Translations under genes and position numbers: made by a program
Assembly (NCBI GenBank): GCA_034092305.1
Contig: JASJET010000007.1
Span: forward strand, 558,001-622,000
Direction: 5' to 3'
Length of the DNA stretch: 64,000 nucleotides
DNA from: Diaprepes abbreviatus
Lineage: Eukaryota; Arthropoda; Insecta; Coleoptera; Curculionidae
In this document: positions 33,013 to 44,686 of the stretch, one piece after another
How the letters are laid out: every line of letters begins with the position of its first letter
How positions within the stretch are numbered: the stretch's first letter is position 1
The notes under the pieces: model-generated
Told to the model about the DNA's origin: nothing
What the model saw: only the letters and a program-made list of their open reading frames with translations
The model's database searches: none

Positions 33013-33600
33013 TTTTGTTTTGTAAAGATATTTCAATTAGAACTTGAGCTTTAAAAAAAGTATTTGGGGTCAGCTCACCCTATTTCACTAGCTTATTTTG
33101 AGAAACCCACGTCAACTTAAGTTGGTATTCGTGAAAAAATATTTTCACACAGTTCCATTAAATTTTGTAATTTTTAGAATTAAATTACGTGCGCAAATAT
33201 ATGGTTTAGCCTAATAAAAAATAAGGAATGATATCGTTAGGGGTCAAAATGCCATAATTGAACATCATTTTACCTGACAAGTAATTCTCATTATATCTTG
33301 TAATGATATTCCAAATAGAACTTGAGATTTAAAAAAAGTATTTGTGGGTGGCTCACCCTCTTTTACTAGTTTAATTTCAGAAATTCCGAAACACGTTAAC
33401 TTAAGTTACTTGTAGTATTTCTGAAAAGAATTTTCAAACCATTCCATTAAATTTCGTAATTTTTAGAATTAAATTTCGTGCGCAAATATTTGGGCTGGAA
33501 ATACCACGGTTTAACATCATTTCGAATAACAAGTAATTTCCATTTGGTTTTGTAAAGATATCTCACTTAGAACCTTTGATATTTCAAAAATACTGTGTTT
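33013..33600. repeat. Tandem repeat, unit about 250-280 bp
   Basis: The segment TTTTGTAAAGATAT-TCA-TTAGAACTTGAG recurs near 33,014, 33,292 and 33,541, with intervening shared blocks AAAAAAAGTATTTG, CTCACCCT, TTAACTTAAGTT and GAATTAAATT-CGTGCGCAAATAT. About 2.3 copies. Confidence 0.7.
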
Positions 33601-33619
33601 AGGGGTAAACTTTAGGGGC

Positions 33620-34925
33620 GGTTTTCACCCAGGGTCAAAAACGTTGGTTAAGTGTTCACGTACTATATGGCTAAAATGAAATGGAGCACCATCGTGCATG
33701 TGTCACATTTGCGTTCTTCTATCAAGAGGTACGTCTTCCAATAAATTATTTAATATTGCAAAAAAAATTGTAAATAAATCTCATCATTAAGTCTTCCTTC
33801 GAAAACAGATGAACCTATAAGGTTAATTCCGATCATGCCAGCCCACACTTTTACAATAAACCTTTGTTAGTGTTTATTTTGAATTACAGGGTGCGGGTTT
33901 TTATCACCCTAAAATGTAAATTGTGTGAGTTTATTGTACCATCTCTTATAAAGCCAGCCTCATCAATGAGCAAAATAAGGTTTAAATAATTTTGATTTAA
34001 GTTATGTTGCTGTATACACCAGTTGGAGTATTGAAATCTTGCGGGATAATCCGAAGCCACAACGTGGTGTGGGTGAAGTAAATGTTTTGTTAGAGTTTCA
34101 TGTAAAATCCATTTTATAACATTGTTTTATGTTGCGAGTCTTCTTATGCTGTTTGAAGGTTTGTTAACAATATCTTGCAAAATTTGTTTCTCTACGTGAG
34201 GGTCTCGTGCTCTACTGGGGGGGGGCTCTCACCGTCACGCCGTAGCAAAAATGACCCTGAATAAAACATGTAAAAATTTAATTTGTTTACTCTCATAATT
34301 GTTTTCTAATTATTCTTTTACCTGTTTCCCTTAGGCTTCGATTAACCCTTTGAAAGGTTCTTGAACTTGACAATCTTCGAGTTGAAAATCTTTCAGCATA
34401 AAGTCTTCTTGCCTTCGAAGAATTTGACAGTGATTCACCATAATTTAAAAAATAAAATTATTCTTACTTGAAGTCGGTTTTGACAAGTTCCGTCAATACT
34501 AATTTATTATGTAGGTATTAACAATAACAATCAAAATTTTATCTGTTTGTGTCTAGCATTAGTAATTTTTTAGTTTTTGGCCCAAAAACCGATATATCTC
34601 GAAAATCGCCAGTTGTATCGAAATAAATTAGGAGTACCTTTTTTAAAGAGGAATGATCAAAGTATCTGTAAAACGACACCTGTCAAAAATTATTCTCAGA
34701 GTATGGCTGTAAATTCGTTTCTGACTTCTCTGATGATCTAAAACATCTACTGTAGTATAGTTTAATGAGTCTTTATGAGCTCTTCAAAAAATATTAAAAT
34801 TTCACTAAATTATAGAAGTCAGTTCAAAACTTAAAGCTAATAAGGTAAATCGCTAGGTATCCCTTGTTCTATGACAAAGCAGGATTATTTGGACTTCCCT
34901 TGTATGCTCCCGCAGTAACCCGTAA
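33620..34925 (-). mobile_element. Mariner-like DNA transposon relic
   Basis: Read on the minus strand, 33,640-34,220 holds broken pieces of a DDE transposase: HHVVASDYPARFQYSNWC, LILLIDEAGFIRDGTINSHN, NNLLEDVPLDRRTQM and HMHDGAPFHFSHIVREHL. Their order and wording match the insect mariner-like (IS630/Tc1-mariner) transposases whose last catalytic region is HDGAP.HF. Several stops and shifts make it dead. The flank to 34,925 is an element end that reappears inverted at 673-1090. Confidence 0.7.
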
Positions 34926-35137
34926 ACCTTTTGACAGTGACAGCAGTATCAATATTTGACTTTTTTTGTTATAGTTTTATTCTGTTGATTATTTTGAACG
35001 ATACAGAAAATGTAATTTTTTGATATTTTAATGCTATGTCTGGTAGGTTAAAAGTTTTTTCAATTTATTTAATATTTTTTCGGCTTTTGAATTTGCTGGA
35101 TAAGACTAAAAACTATATTAAATTATATTATTTTTAG

Positions 35138-35286
35138 GAAAAATTGCCGTTAGATATGTCTTAGCTATAATGGGATCTGTGGGGTTAGGTTTAGTATACG
35201 GCCTTAAGGTTAATTTACATGTAGCGATAGTGGGTATGGTTAACCATACCGCAGTTAGCGGTACTGAACATGGAGAAGCCTCTGAG
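35138..35286 (+). CDS. SLC17-type transporter, exon (first membrane segment)
   Basis: A host exon between a TTTTTAG acceptor and a GAG|GTAAGG donor, 49 codons plus two bases. It encodes RYVLAIMGSVGLGLVYGLKV then NLHVAIVGMVNHTAV, the conserved first transmembrane helix and NLSVA-like signature of SLC17 (anion/phosphate/glutamate) carriers of insects. The donor is in phase 0 and the next exon at 40,597 opens in phase 0, so they fit together. Members use cation gradients to move organic anions or phosphate across plasma or vesicle membranes; the substrate cannot be told here. Earlier exons were not found. Confidence 0.85.
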
Positions 35287-36095
35287 GTAAGGGTAGAATT
35301 ATATTATTTATTAACAGGAAGGCAAATTTAAAGAGTTATGATTCAAAATTTCACCTCTAACACTACTACAGTTTTTATTCAAGTTCTTATTTGTTTGGTG
35401 GATCTGTCTAGCTGTAATGAATATACGCAATCCACAATAAGCTTACTTATCGTATTGATATACATAATTTAAATATTTGTGAGAAAAACCTGTTAACAGT
35501 ACCAGCACATAATAAAGAGTTTTATAAAAAATCATTTTCATATAGCATAACGTTCCTAACTAATTTTTCCTTATCAGTCTCTGCTCCTAAAAGAGAGGGA
35601 TGAAAACAAAATTAAAATGTCGGTAAGAAATTTTAATCTTTGGTTAAAATATTTTTGACAGTGTGACAGTTAGTGCTGCACAGATGACATTATTCTTGTT
35701 TTCTTCTTCTAATATCATTTCCTCTTTCTTGACCTTCTACCTTTCTTTATCTTCCTCTGATCTGTTTTTTTTTTGGATATTTTCTCAACAGTCCCTGCCA
35801 TTTTTTATTTTCAATTTATTTTGTAAGGTTAAAAAACTGTATGCATTTTTTATATGTATATACTATTATTATATATTTACAAATTTTATATGTATGTAAT
35901 ATTAGTTTTGAGTATTTTGTTTTTGTTAGTGCGCACGTCTGACTTCGAGATTAGCTTATAAAAAATCTTATTTCACGGCTGCATTTCATTTTAAGAAAAT
36001 TGACAAAAACCATTAGAATAAATAGATACTCAAAAATGTTAGTAGTTGTCTTAGGGATAGAAAGACTTTGAAAAATAATGCCCCAGGCGTACAAC
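35287..36095. other. SLC17 intron, left part
   Basis: AT-rich intronic sequence. The reading frame at 35,663-35,899 is low-complexity and hydrophobic and is not taken as a gene. Confidence 0.5.
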
Positions 36096-36099
36096 CAAA

Positions 36100-36420
36100 A
36101 CAAGGAGTAAATTAGGTTTGGTTAGGTTACTGGTGGGTCTATTCTGTCTCACACCTACTTTAGATTTCCCTGATTACTCAACCTCTTACCAAAGTTTAAT
36201 AGCTTGTTGAAAGAGGAGTTGATCAAGTCGTCTGGCATTAGTATCTATTTTCCAAGAGAATAATCATTTCACCAAATTCCGTGAGAAGGCGACATCGCAT
36301 TTTCTGGTAATCCAATCCTGTACATGTGATGTTTTAGTATACAATGTCCAGTGTATAGTCTTATCATTATTTTGAGCTTTTGTTTGCTCAATTTTAATAA
36401 GCTGTTTATAATTTTTCACT
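36100..36420 (-). mobile_element. RNase H-type LINE (I/Jockey-like) 3' relic
   Basis: On the minus strand the phrase LYTGHCILKHHMYRIGLPENA is followed by frames reminiscent of the C-terminal region of I/Jockey-type LINE proteins, where 'LLTGH..L..HL.R.GL' precedes a Cys/His cluster. The rest is too broken to follow. It lies within the SLC17 intron in opposite orientation. Confidence 0.55.
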
Positions 36421-37040
36421 CAACTTGACCATTTATTAATTTATTGCTTGTGTCGTTCCGGCCTTGTTTGCTATTTTTCCTTCTTTACCATTATGTATAT
36501 TCATCATTATACTAAAATCAAAAAAATTTACAAATTTACTTTTATTCTTTTTATAACTAAGATTAGATATTTGAAATCTTAAATAACCACCATCTATAAG
36601 AAATGTAGAAATTTTTGTTTGCTAGTACAACAATTTTCGAAGGCGTTTTATTCAAATTTGAATTTAATTGTTTCTATTCTATTTCCAATTGGAATTATAA
36701 ATAAAATATTTAAATAAAAATTGCACTCAAAGAGACATATCCACGTAAAAAGTAACAAAATTTTTCTGCTATAGCGATTGCTTAACATGTGGAATTTTTT
36801 CTTATTCACTAAAATACTTAATGTTTTCAAAATTTTTATGATTTTAGTAAAACAATTGGAACACATGACAGTAAAAAATGGCTAAATATAATAGTAAAGA
36901 AGGGAAATGGCAAATAAGATATTTCAAAGCAGATACATTTTAAGAAGGCATATCTCAGGAACTAAATACGAAATTTTGTTTTCATTTCCACAGTCTATAC
37001 TTCAAAATATATTTTTGTGAAAACACGTTAATATTGGCTG

Positions 37041-37410
37041 AGAGTAGTTTAACTAAATAATTTTCAGAGTTTAATAATATATACTATTCAAAACAAATTA
37101 AATTAATTTGCAATTTTAAACGATCAAAGATTTGAAACTCGCAATTTTATTACTACACAAAAATTTAACAAGATTTAAAGTATTACCGTAGCTTTTGCAA
37201 AAAAACTGAACTATTTTCGGGATAGAATTGGAGTTAGATCTTTTAAACGTCATAGAAATTTTCGACTGGCATGATGCCGCGTGTTACTGGTTATTTAAGA
37301 TCTTCTGTATTACTCTCTGGTATGTAGGTCAATATCCTTTGTTACCACACTGATCTTAATGGTACCTTTATACAAAATATTAAGTTTTTAAAGTTATTTT
37401 CTATATAGTA
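37041..37410. repeat. 370-bp intron duplication, unit 1 (carries decoy splice acceptor)
   Basis: Begins GAGTAGTTTAACTAAAT and ends TTATTTTCTATATAG-TA. The same 370-base order recurs from 37,411, split by a hAT insertion, and its last part is 40,506-40,596 next to the SLC17 exon. The unit end is the 3' splice site itself, so unit 1 contains a copy of the acceptor at about 37,407-37,408. Confidence 0.85.
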
Positions 37411-37692
37411 GAGTAGATTAACTAAATAGTTTTCAGAGTTTAATAATATATACGAGTTAAAAAAATTAAATTAATATGCAATTTTAAACGATCAAAGATT
37501 TGAAACTCGTAATTTTATTATTACACAAAAATTTAACAAGATTTATAGTATTACTGTGACTTTTGCAAAAAAATTGCACTATTTTCGGGAAAGAATTAGA
37601 GCTAGATCTTTTAATCGTCATTGAAAATTTCGACTGGCACTATGCCGCGTGTTACTGGTTATTTAAGTTCTTCTATGTTACTTTCTGGTATG

Positions 37693-40505
37693 TAGAGTTG
37701 GGCAAAAAAATTAACAATTAATTATTTGTTAATCACGTCTATCTCATTTACAATTAATCAATTGTAATTGTGAAAATTCGTTATTAACAATTAATTAATT
37801 GTTAATTAAGAGTTTCCACAATTAATAATTAATCAATTATCAATCTTTTTGAAAATTCGCTTTGATTAAAAACTAACAATTAAAACTTACTATTGTATTA
37901 AAAGCGGAGTGGCGCCAAAACGAAGTGTAAGTTATGAGTATTTATGAATAAATGTCAGCAAGATCAAGGTATGTAGGAAATAAAAACTGCTATTTTTTAT
38001 ATTGTTTTAATTAAACTTTATGGCACGTAAGATGATAAATTTAAATATGACAATAATATCTCAACAATATTTAAGTATTTTTGACAGCCACTTACTCATC
38101 AATTCAAGTTTAATATTGACAATCACATATCAATTTAAGTTTAATTTTAGTACTTTATTTCTTATAATAGTTCAGATTGCATTTTAATACCACCCTCTTC
38201 TTAAACATTATATCTGATAATTTGTGACTCCTTGGCAGATTAGTCATTGTGGCAAAGGAAAAATGTCGTTCAACTGTTGCTGAAGGTAAAGGCGTGTTGT
38301 ATTTAATAAAAACACCCTTTATTTCAGGATATCTATTAAGTAGCTGCAGTTCCTGGCTTTCCTCTGGAAAAAGATGCAGCATTAACAATTCCGCTTTTTT
38401 CAAAGGAACATGAGAGGAGAATCAGTTCGTTTCTGTTATTGACATATCCGAGTGCGAATCAGAATCAAAATAGAAAAAAAAAATCTTTTTGATTGTTTTT
38501 TTTTTGTTCTAGCTGTTGTGCTTTCATTTTCATTTATTTGTTTTCATATGCACATTTTAAAAACCTTTAAGATTTTTGTACGATTCGTAGGTTCGAAACA
38601 GATCAGCCACCCTTTTTTAAAACGAGAATACGATAAAGCGCCAATAGCTGCATTTTCCGCTTCTGAGGTGTTCATATCGAACATTTTCTCAAATCTTTTT
38701 TCGATACTTTGTCTGTATGACTTGATCAAAGGTTTACAGTAAGAAAAATTGTTCTTTTTCTCGATTTTTTGTAATTTTTTCCTGAACGCTAGAAGGCATA
38801 GCAGTAATATCCCGCAATATGTATTGGATTCACTCTGCGTGATATCGAAGGTTTCTGCTACTTGCGCAATACAAGATAAGTGTTCTTGTAAATAATCATA
38901 TTCGCTCTCCTTGATAGCATATTTTTTATTTAGTGAAACTTGCTTCAGCGTATCATATATGCTATTCCATCTCGTTTCACCAGGGCGACTTAAGGTATGT
39001 TTTAATTCATCTTGAATTATTTCAGCCGATTTTGGCCGCTTTGCAACTTTCCATAAAGCATTAGAGTTTTTCACCAATCCGACATGTATTTCTGATAATG
39101 AAGTATTTTGTTCGCTTAAAATCTTATTCGCATCTGTAGTTGCACATAGGTTTAATGTGTGAGCAGAGCACTATAGATGTGCAGGCAGCAAATGAATGTC
39201 CATAGCGTTGGGTGTTTCTTCCTCTTTAGCTTCGGATTCAGTCAGATGACTGTCGGTGTCGGATATAATTGCAGAAAAATCATCTTCAAGATCAATATTA
39301 GACCAAATATTTTAAAAGTTTTTATAAAATTGCTCCCATTGTCAGATACTGATGCGACTATTTTATTCGCATTGGGGTCCATATTGGCATTAATTTCTTG
39401 AACTATTTTTAATATCTGATCATAGCTGTGAATTCCTTTGCATTTTTGACAAGTTAACGCGACCGATACTCTTCGTAGATCACTTGTAATCCAGTGTACT
39501 CTCACGGCAATGAAACTTCTCTTATTACTTGGCCAGATATCTAATGTACACACATAGTCAACTTCTTTTAATTCAGATTTTATCTTTTCGTAGCTGTTTT
39601 CTATACGACGTTCTAGGGTTCATTGACTAATAACAGTAAAACCCTTTTCAGTCCGAGAAAATTGTTGCAAAATATGGATCTTCCACAGCACTTAATGGGA
39701 TCATAGAGTAGATAAAAAATTTGACAATCGAATTGTTCTTGTGTAAATTTTGGCTCGTCAAAGCATGCTAATATTTTCATGGTCTTTGTTTACGCCTGTT
39801 ACATTTTTATGTATGTTTTATACTCATCAATGCAATATTTTCCGCGTTTTCGCTTCAGGTGGCTTAGAAGGTACAGTTATTATATCCTTTGACTTTGGTT
39901 TTTTGATTTTTTGAACAACTCATACACAAAGCCACAACCTTATTACCTGTAGATTCTTTTGGTAAATACTTAAAAAAAGTTCCTTCTAGTAAATTGAGAT
40001 ACAATTGCGAAGACGATGAGGAGCGTCCGGCGGCAGAGGTTTCGGAGGGCACGACAGATGACCCGGGTGATCCTGGGTCCAACAACTCCACGGTATCCGA
40101 AATATTAGAGTTATCTTTGTGAAAATTGTCTATCGTTGCCATTTTCTAATAACAAATTCTTTTACTGAAGAACAAAACACATATTGCTAGCGAATACCAT
40201 CACTTTCTTGCTGTTTACAGTGCAAGATAATAGTCAATAACGTAATAGTAATAAATGTCTATCTTATCTATATCCAAGCGAGTAAATTGTTAGTTTTAAT
40301 AGCTTTTTTGAAGAATTAAAAAAGTTAACTGTGATTGATTTAGTTGAAAGCTACAGTTAATATATATTAATTCAATTAAATTAATTGCAACGTACAATTA
40401 ATGTTTTAATTGCATATAATATTAGTTAGATTAAATTAATCGTAATTAAATTTTCAATAGATTAATTAATTGATTGAAAATTTAATTGATTAATGCCCAA
40501 CACTG
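37693..40505 (-). mobile_element. hAT transposon with 8-bp target duplication
   Basis: A 2.8-kb element flanked by CTGGTATG (37,685-37,692) and CTGGTATC (40,506-40,513), an 8-bp duplication with one mismatch, the hAT length. Inverted ends are TAGAGTTGGGCA and, on the other strand, CAGTGTTGGGCA. Subterminal regions are rich in AATTAATTAA-type palindromes at both ends. It encodes a broken transposase on the minus strand and sits in the SLC17 intron. Confidence 0.9.
38155..40142 (-). pseudogene. hAT transposase (BED finger, catalytic core, hATC)
   Basis: Pieces in order: 39,864-40,142 with acidic/Ser-rich leader and a BED-like finger (FFKYLPKE...ALCMSCSKNQ); 39,242-39,553 with YVCTLDIWPSNKRSFIAVRVHWI and VSDNGSNFIKTFK, the RNase H-like core around a catalytic Asp; 38,544-39,077 with LSRPGETRWNSIYDTL; and 38,155-38,403 with PLPSATVERHFSFATM, the hATC dimerisation domain. 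Frameshifts and stops separate the pieces. Resembles ZBED-type hAT transposases. Confidence 0.88.
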
Positions 40506-40596
40506 CTGGTATCTAGGTCAATATCCTTGTTATCACATTAATATTAACGGTACGTTTACACAAAATATTAACTTTTTAAACTTATTTTCTATATAG

Positions 40597-40819
40597 GATG
40601 GTCCATTCATATGGTCAAAAATTGTCCAAGGATTACTACTCAGTTCGTATTTTTGGGGCTATATGGTAGCTCAGCTTCCAGGTGGAAGAATCGCAGAGAT
40701 TTTTAGTGCCAAATGGGTTATGTTCTTTTCAGTCGCTATCAACACCTTTGGAGCCATTTTAACGCCTTGTATGGCTATGATACATTACACCACTTTATTA
40801 GTAATAAGGATAGCCCAAG
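40597..40819 (+). CDS. SLC17-type transporter, next exon
   Basis: Between acceptor CTATATAG and donor CAAG|GTAAGG, 223 bases, entering in phase 0 and leaving in phase 1. It encodes WSKIVQGLLLSSYFWGYMVA, then QLPGGRIAEIFSAKWVMFFS and LLVIRIAQG, the second and third membrane segments of SLC17 carriers with the conserved G.(L)AE..G/SAK loop of the major facilitator fold. The following exon, which should start in the GIGGG region, is not visible in the rest of the window, so the next intron either exceeds 23 kb or the gene is broken. Confidence 0.88.
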
Positions 40820-40999
40820 GTAAGGATTGTTTTTAGTTTTTTTTTATAGAAACCTGTAATAATCTAATTTTATTCTTATCAATAACAAAACCCTGGGGTT
40901 CTAATTTAATTAAATCCGAATAAAAGCTTCTATAGAAGTTCTGAAGGAGGAGCATTACGCATTAGTTTTAAAAAACTGAGATGGTGGGTTGAAAATGAC

Positions 41000-42200
41000 C
41001 GATCTTGGTTTAAAAATAAAGATTTTTTTAATCTGATGGAAAAACAATTTAAAGTAAACAATATGACTAATATTTTTGCGAACCCTTTCTAAAAAACAGA
41101 ATAAATTGGCGAACCCCCTGTTTAGTCATTAGGAACAATAAATAAAATAGTAAAATTGGGTTATTAAAATTTATTTTCCATATTGAATAACAATTCATAA
41201 TGAAAAGCTAAAACATAATCGTAAAAATTTACAGACAAATATTATTAAAACTAAAGTGATAACATACAATAATGAATTAATACAAAATGAATACAATAAT
41301 ACAGAAGTTGAAAAATACGCTCAATGGGATATTTGTGCTTGTTTGTTGAAACAAAGAAATTCAAAATTTGGTTCGATGTCTAAAAGTTTAAGTTTTAGAT
41401 CAGATTCTGCATTTAACCTAGTTCTGTATCTATATTTCAGGTGTTTGTTAAAAATTATTTCTTACATAAATATTTTGTACAAAATGGCAACAAAACTTTA
41501 ATGGCTTTTTTTCGCCAAAACAGGATACTCATTTCTTACACTGAACCAAAAACCAATTAAAGAGTGATTTTTAAAAACAGTTCTTGGGGAATTGTCGGAG
41601 GATTAGTTAATGAGCTTTTCTTTTTCTAGTGAAGTTAAAGAAGTTTCCAAAGTTATATTTCCTTGAAAAGTTGTTCGATCTAGATATTATAGGTTTATTA
41701 GGAAAAGAGTCCTTGAATGTAATTTGAGACGTTCAGTAATATCCCTTTTAATATTTTTGTTAAGTTAAATTTCATTTTCTAATAACATGGTGCTGAGACA
41801 ACCAAAATATTCATACTCATTCACCTGCAGACGTTGCACTCAAAAGTTAAACTTCTTAGAATGGCTGCTGTTATATCATGTACATTGAGGATGGTGATAC
41901 CTTGGTCTTGTAAACGGAGATCTAAATCACTTAATTTAGAAAGAATGTCGGCTAAGTATGTAAGTTCTTGCAGCCAAAAATTACAGAGAAACAAGAGAAC
42001 AAATGAAACTGATGACTAAGAAAAAATTCTTGAACCTGAGATTTCATTTCTTGTTTGAAAACCAACAAAACCTTGCCAAGAGAAATCCATCTAACATCTG
42101 TATGAAGTAGTAAAAAAACGTGGCGGTTTCCAAATTCCACGGAATAGAAAAGTGCTTATAACAATCAATTTTATTAAAATTTACCATTTTTACTGCTTCG
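41000..42200 (-). pseudogene. Second hAT relic (SCAND3/ZBED5-like)
   Basis: On the minus strand, broken pieces in order: LLLHTDVRWISLGKVLLVFK (near 42,100), SLIGFWFSVRNEYPVLAKKA with LLPFCTKYLC (near 41,500), and RTRLNAESDLKLKLLDIEP (near 41,390). These match the C-terminal half of the hAT-derived SCAND3/ZBED5 type, where 'LHTDVRWLSRGKVL' and 'W.S....YP.L...A...LLPF.TTYLCE..FS' occur. Many stops. The plus-strand frame at 41,256 is its antisense shadow. Confidence 0.7.
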
Positions 42201-42589
42201 CTTAAAGTATTGGATAACTCAGCGTTTATCTATTTCCATTCAATTTTCTCGTTGATCTATTTTATCTGCACCACAAGACTAGAAAACATTACGAACATTT
42301 TTGCACCATCACACAGCCAAACACAAAAACCAATTTATTATATTTTTTTCAAAATAGTTATTGATTATATCGGAAATTTCTGCATGTCGTATAGGTTTTC
42401 AATGATTTTGCAAATAATCTTTCTTCTTGAATGGAATTCTTAAAAATATGTCTAATATAGACAAGCAATACTACAGCGTTTGCTGGTTGTCCGGTTGAAT
42501 ATAATGGCTTTTTCGTAAAAGCTTATTACAGATCATAAGCTATGAATCAGACTTAAAAATTTAAGATAGCAGAACCAATATGGACATTT

Positions 42590-42780
42590 CAATGTAAAAT
42601 GGGACGAATTCGTGCGAACGGTTTGAAATTTGATACTCTCAGGTTTTCGGTGTCGCTAATCACGATTCTGATGTTAAAATTGCAAAATAGTGGATCCGAT
42701 ATGACAGATGTATAAATATTTGAAATATAAAAGTGGCACAATACATAGACAAAATGCGAATTTATAGTAATATCCGTAAC
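42590..42780. repeat. Dispersed repeat-like block
   Basis: Sequence TTTTCGGTGTCGCTAATCACG ... ATTGCAAAATAGTGGATCCG resembles a repeat of the form 'GGTCGCTGATCACGAATCTGA...GGATCCAATATGGCGGA' that I have seen in several arthropod genomes. Only one unit is visible here, so this rests on memory and is weak. Confidence 0.25.
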
Positions 42781-42841
42781 AACTCTCAGAACATCTTGGA
42801 AATCACTAATCAGGGTTTAAGTTATAAATTCGATGTTTAAG

Positions 42842-42842
<1 letters not shown>

Positions 42843-42918
<76 letters not shown>
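42843..42918. repeat. (AT)n microsatellite next to the element 3 integrase
   Basis: About 76 bases of alternating AT, 0.25 kb upstream of the integrase remnant of element 3. Confidence 0.95.
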
Positions 42919-42920
<2 letters not shown>

Positions 42921-43139
42921 AATATAGCTAATTCAATATTGGGGTTATATGGGATTTACTAACAAGTGTTCGCTAAAAGTCCGTAAAGTAGTGTGCAAAC
43001 TGGAATTTCTTTAATAGCAAATCTTTCCTTCTTTAAAACAATGATATTTTGATATTTTTGGAACTACAAGATCCTTTTTGAACCTTGTCATATTTTCATT
43101 GTATTCCAAACGCAAGTTAAAACATACGATTATTTAAAA

Positions 43140-43463
43140 AGTGTACCTAAAAAATTTAAGTTTTTCATGACTGACACTGTACGTATTAGCAAGTACAAAA
43201 ACTTATTCAAGAAAGGATATAAGCCCTCTTGGTCAACTGAACTGTTTAAAATTGTAAAAGTTAACATACTTGTTAGAATCGCTAGAAAGCCAGCCTATAA
43301 GTGGGAGTCAGAAGTACAAAAAACAAGCAGTCCTGACGTTTATCTAGTAGAAAAAGTCCTTAAACAACGCAAGAAGAATCACATCGATCAATTATTTGTC
43401 AAATGGCTAGGACTTCCCAACCACTTCAATTCTTGGATAGAAAATCTGATATTGTTTAAATAA
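43140..43463 (+). pseudogene. Integrase C-terminal remnant with chromodomain, element 3
   Basis: About 100 residues matching the end of the other two integrases: DTVRISKYKNLFKKGYKPSW, then TELFKIVKV, DVYLVEKVLKQ and LFVKWLGLPNHFNSWI. The catalytic core is gone, and about ten residues between the KV strand and the EVQKT segment differ or are deleted relative to elements 1 and 2. Its 3' end faces the fiber gene. Confidence 0.8.
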
Positions 43464-43553
43464 TATATATAAAATATTGTATGACTATAATTTTAATGTA
43501 AAATAAATAAACAATATATAGTAATACAAAGTTTTTTATTTCAAACTTCATCA

Positions 43554-44083
43554 TCAATAACAATGATAAAAAAATATCATACACATAAATGACATTTCAA
43601 CATTCATGGAGGGAAGATCCAATTTACCGACGACTACGAAGTTATCTTCAAGGCTATGCCACTCGGAGTGCGTTCTCCCATTCTTTAACCTGCTTTCCCT
43701 TTTTTCAGATTTTTTTAAAGTCGAGCCGTAAGGCAGTTTGCTTAATGAGTCATTTAAAGGCTGATGATAGAGTATTTTCTGAATAACTTCAATTTTTGAT
43801 TTAAGCTCACTATTGTTTCGGTATATCATGGGGCGGACATCCTTGTTAAATATGTCACATATTACAACTGCAAAATTGTAAAACTTTCTATTAACAAAGT
43901 GTTTTGTCACAGCATTGTCATCATCTTTGGGTCCGCCTAAGTTGGTTATGCTTTTTCCACCCATATCAAACTGCCCATCCGCTGTAAGTTTAAAACCAAG
44001 CCTTGTGGCCCAGATAATATATGACATTTTTCATGACATTTCTGACGACCTGATTTATCAATTGTGTTGTTTCCTCGACTCAT
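43554..44083 (-). pseudogene. Fiber-like protein, element 3
   Basis: Starts MSRGNNTIDKSGRQ at 44,083, matching the N-terminal anchor of the element 1 and 2 fibers. After a frameshift near 44,010 it continues GFKLTADGQFDMGGKSITNL with GPKDDDNAVTKHFV, the same tail-fiber-like motif as element 1. The remainder contains a charged helix (ELKSKIEVIQKI) and a Lys/Arg/Glu-rich stretch. It lies convergent with the integrase, unlike in elements 1 and 2 where fiber and integrase are in tandem. Confidence 0.6.
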
Positions 44084-44272
44084 TTTTAATCTTTACTAAA
44101 CTATTTTATTTTTATTTGCCCTACTTATACTCAATATTTCAGCTGAGAAAAAGAAACACTGACTATAATTTACTGGGCTGATATGTTTATAAAAGAAATA
44201 AAACAAAACTGTGATTTTAACAGATATTTATTTACAGTTATTTAATTGCACAAATACAAAAACCGTAAAAAA

Positions 44273-44686
44273 TTAATTTCCCATGTCTTCATTTTCGTTG
44301 CTCAAAATTCTATCCCATCCGATACTATTTCAATCGTCAACATCTTGGGCTGTTGCTGTTGCAGGAATCAATTCGTATTTTGCAGCAAGCTCACCAGGTA
44401 AATGTGGAATATTGACGAGGTATTCTTTTAATTCTTCTTCAACCATTTCAGCACAAAATATATCCATGTCTATGGAACCATATAAAAATTTGTCGCACAA
44501 GTGTGCCCTAGTCATAAAATTGATTGGATCCCTGATCACTTTCTTATACTGATCATTAGTTGCCTCAATATGCGGCCAATCATTTACACTATCTAACATA
44601 TCATGAGCTATATTTCTTAATTCTCTTTCCAATCAAAATATGTATCTATCTACACATTCGTTGACGGTCGTCGCATCAGCAGACAT
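44273..44686 (-). pseudogene. Unknown 138-codon protein, element 3
   Basis: One frame from ATG 44,686 to TAA 44,273 with two in-frame TGA codons, one near 44,633 and one near 44,328. A conserved-looking helical core includes AHDMLDSVNDWPHIEA, DPINFMTRAHLCDKFL and MVEEELKEYLVNIPHLPGEL. No membrane or catalytic motif is visible. Family not recognised. Confidence 0.45.

Larger units (their letters stand above)
37411..40596. repeat. 370-bp intron duplication, unit 2 (split by hAT)
   Basis: Unit 2 is 37,411-37,692 plus 40,506-40,596. It is interrupted by the hAT element, whose target duplication can be read against unit 1 (CTGGTATG). Unit 2 ends at the working acceptor TCTATATAG before the exon at 40,597. 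Confidence 0.85.

Noticed and set aside
35663..35899. 78-codon hydrophobic ORF as a membrane protein or SLC17 exon
   Set aside because: Ser/Phe/Leu-rich low-complexity frame from T-rich intron sequence; no SLC17 motif and no fitting splice sites.
41256..42443. Plus-strand ORFs of 60-81 codons
   Set aside because: They are antisense to the second hAT relic on the minus strand.
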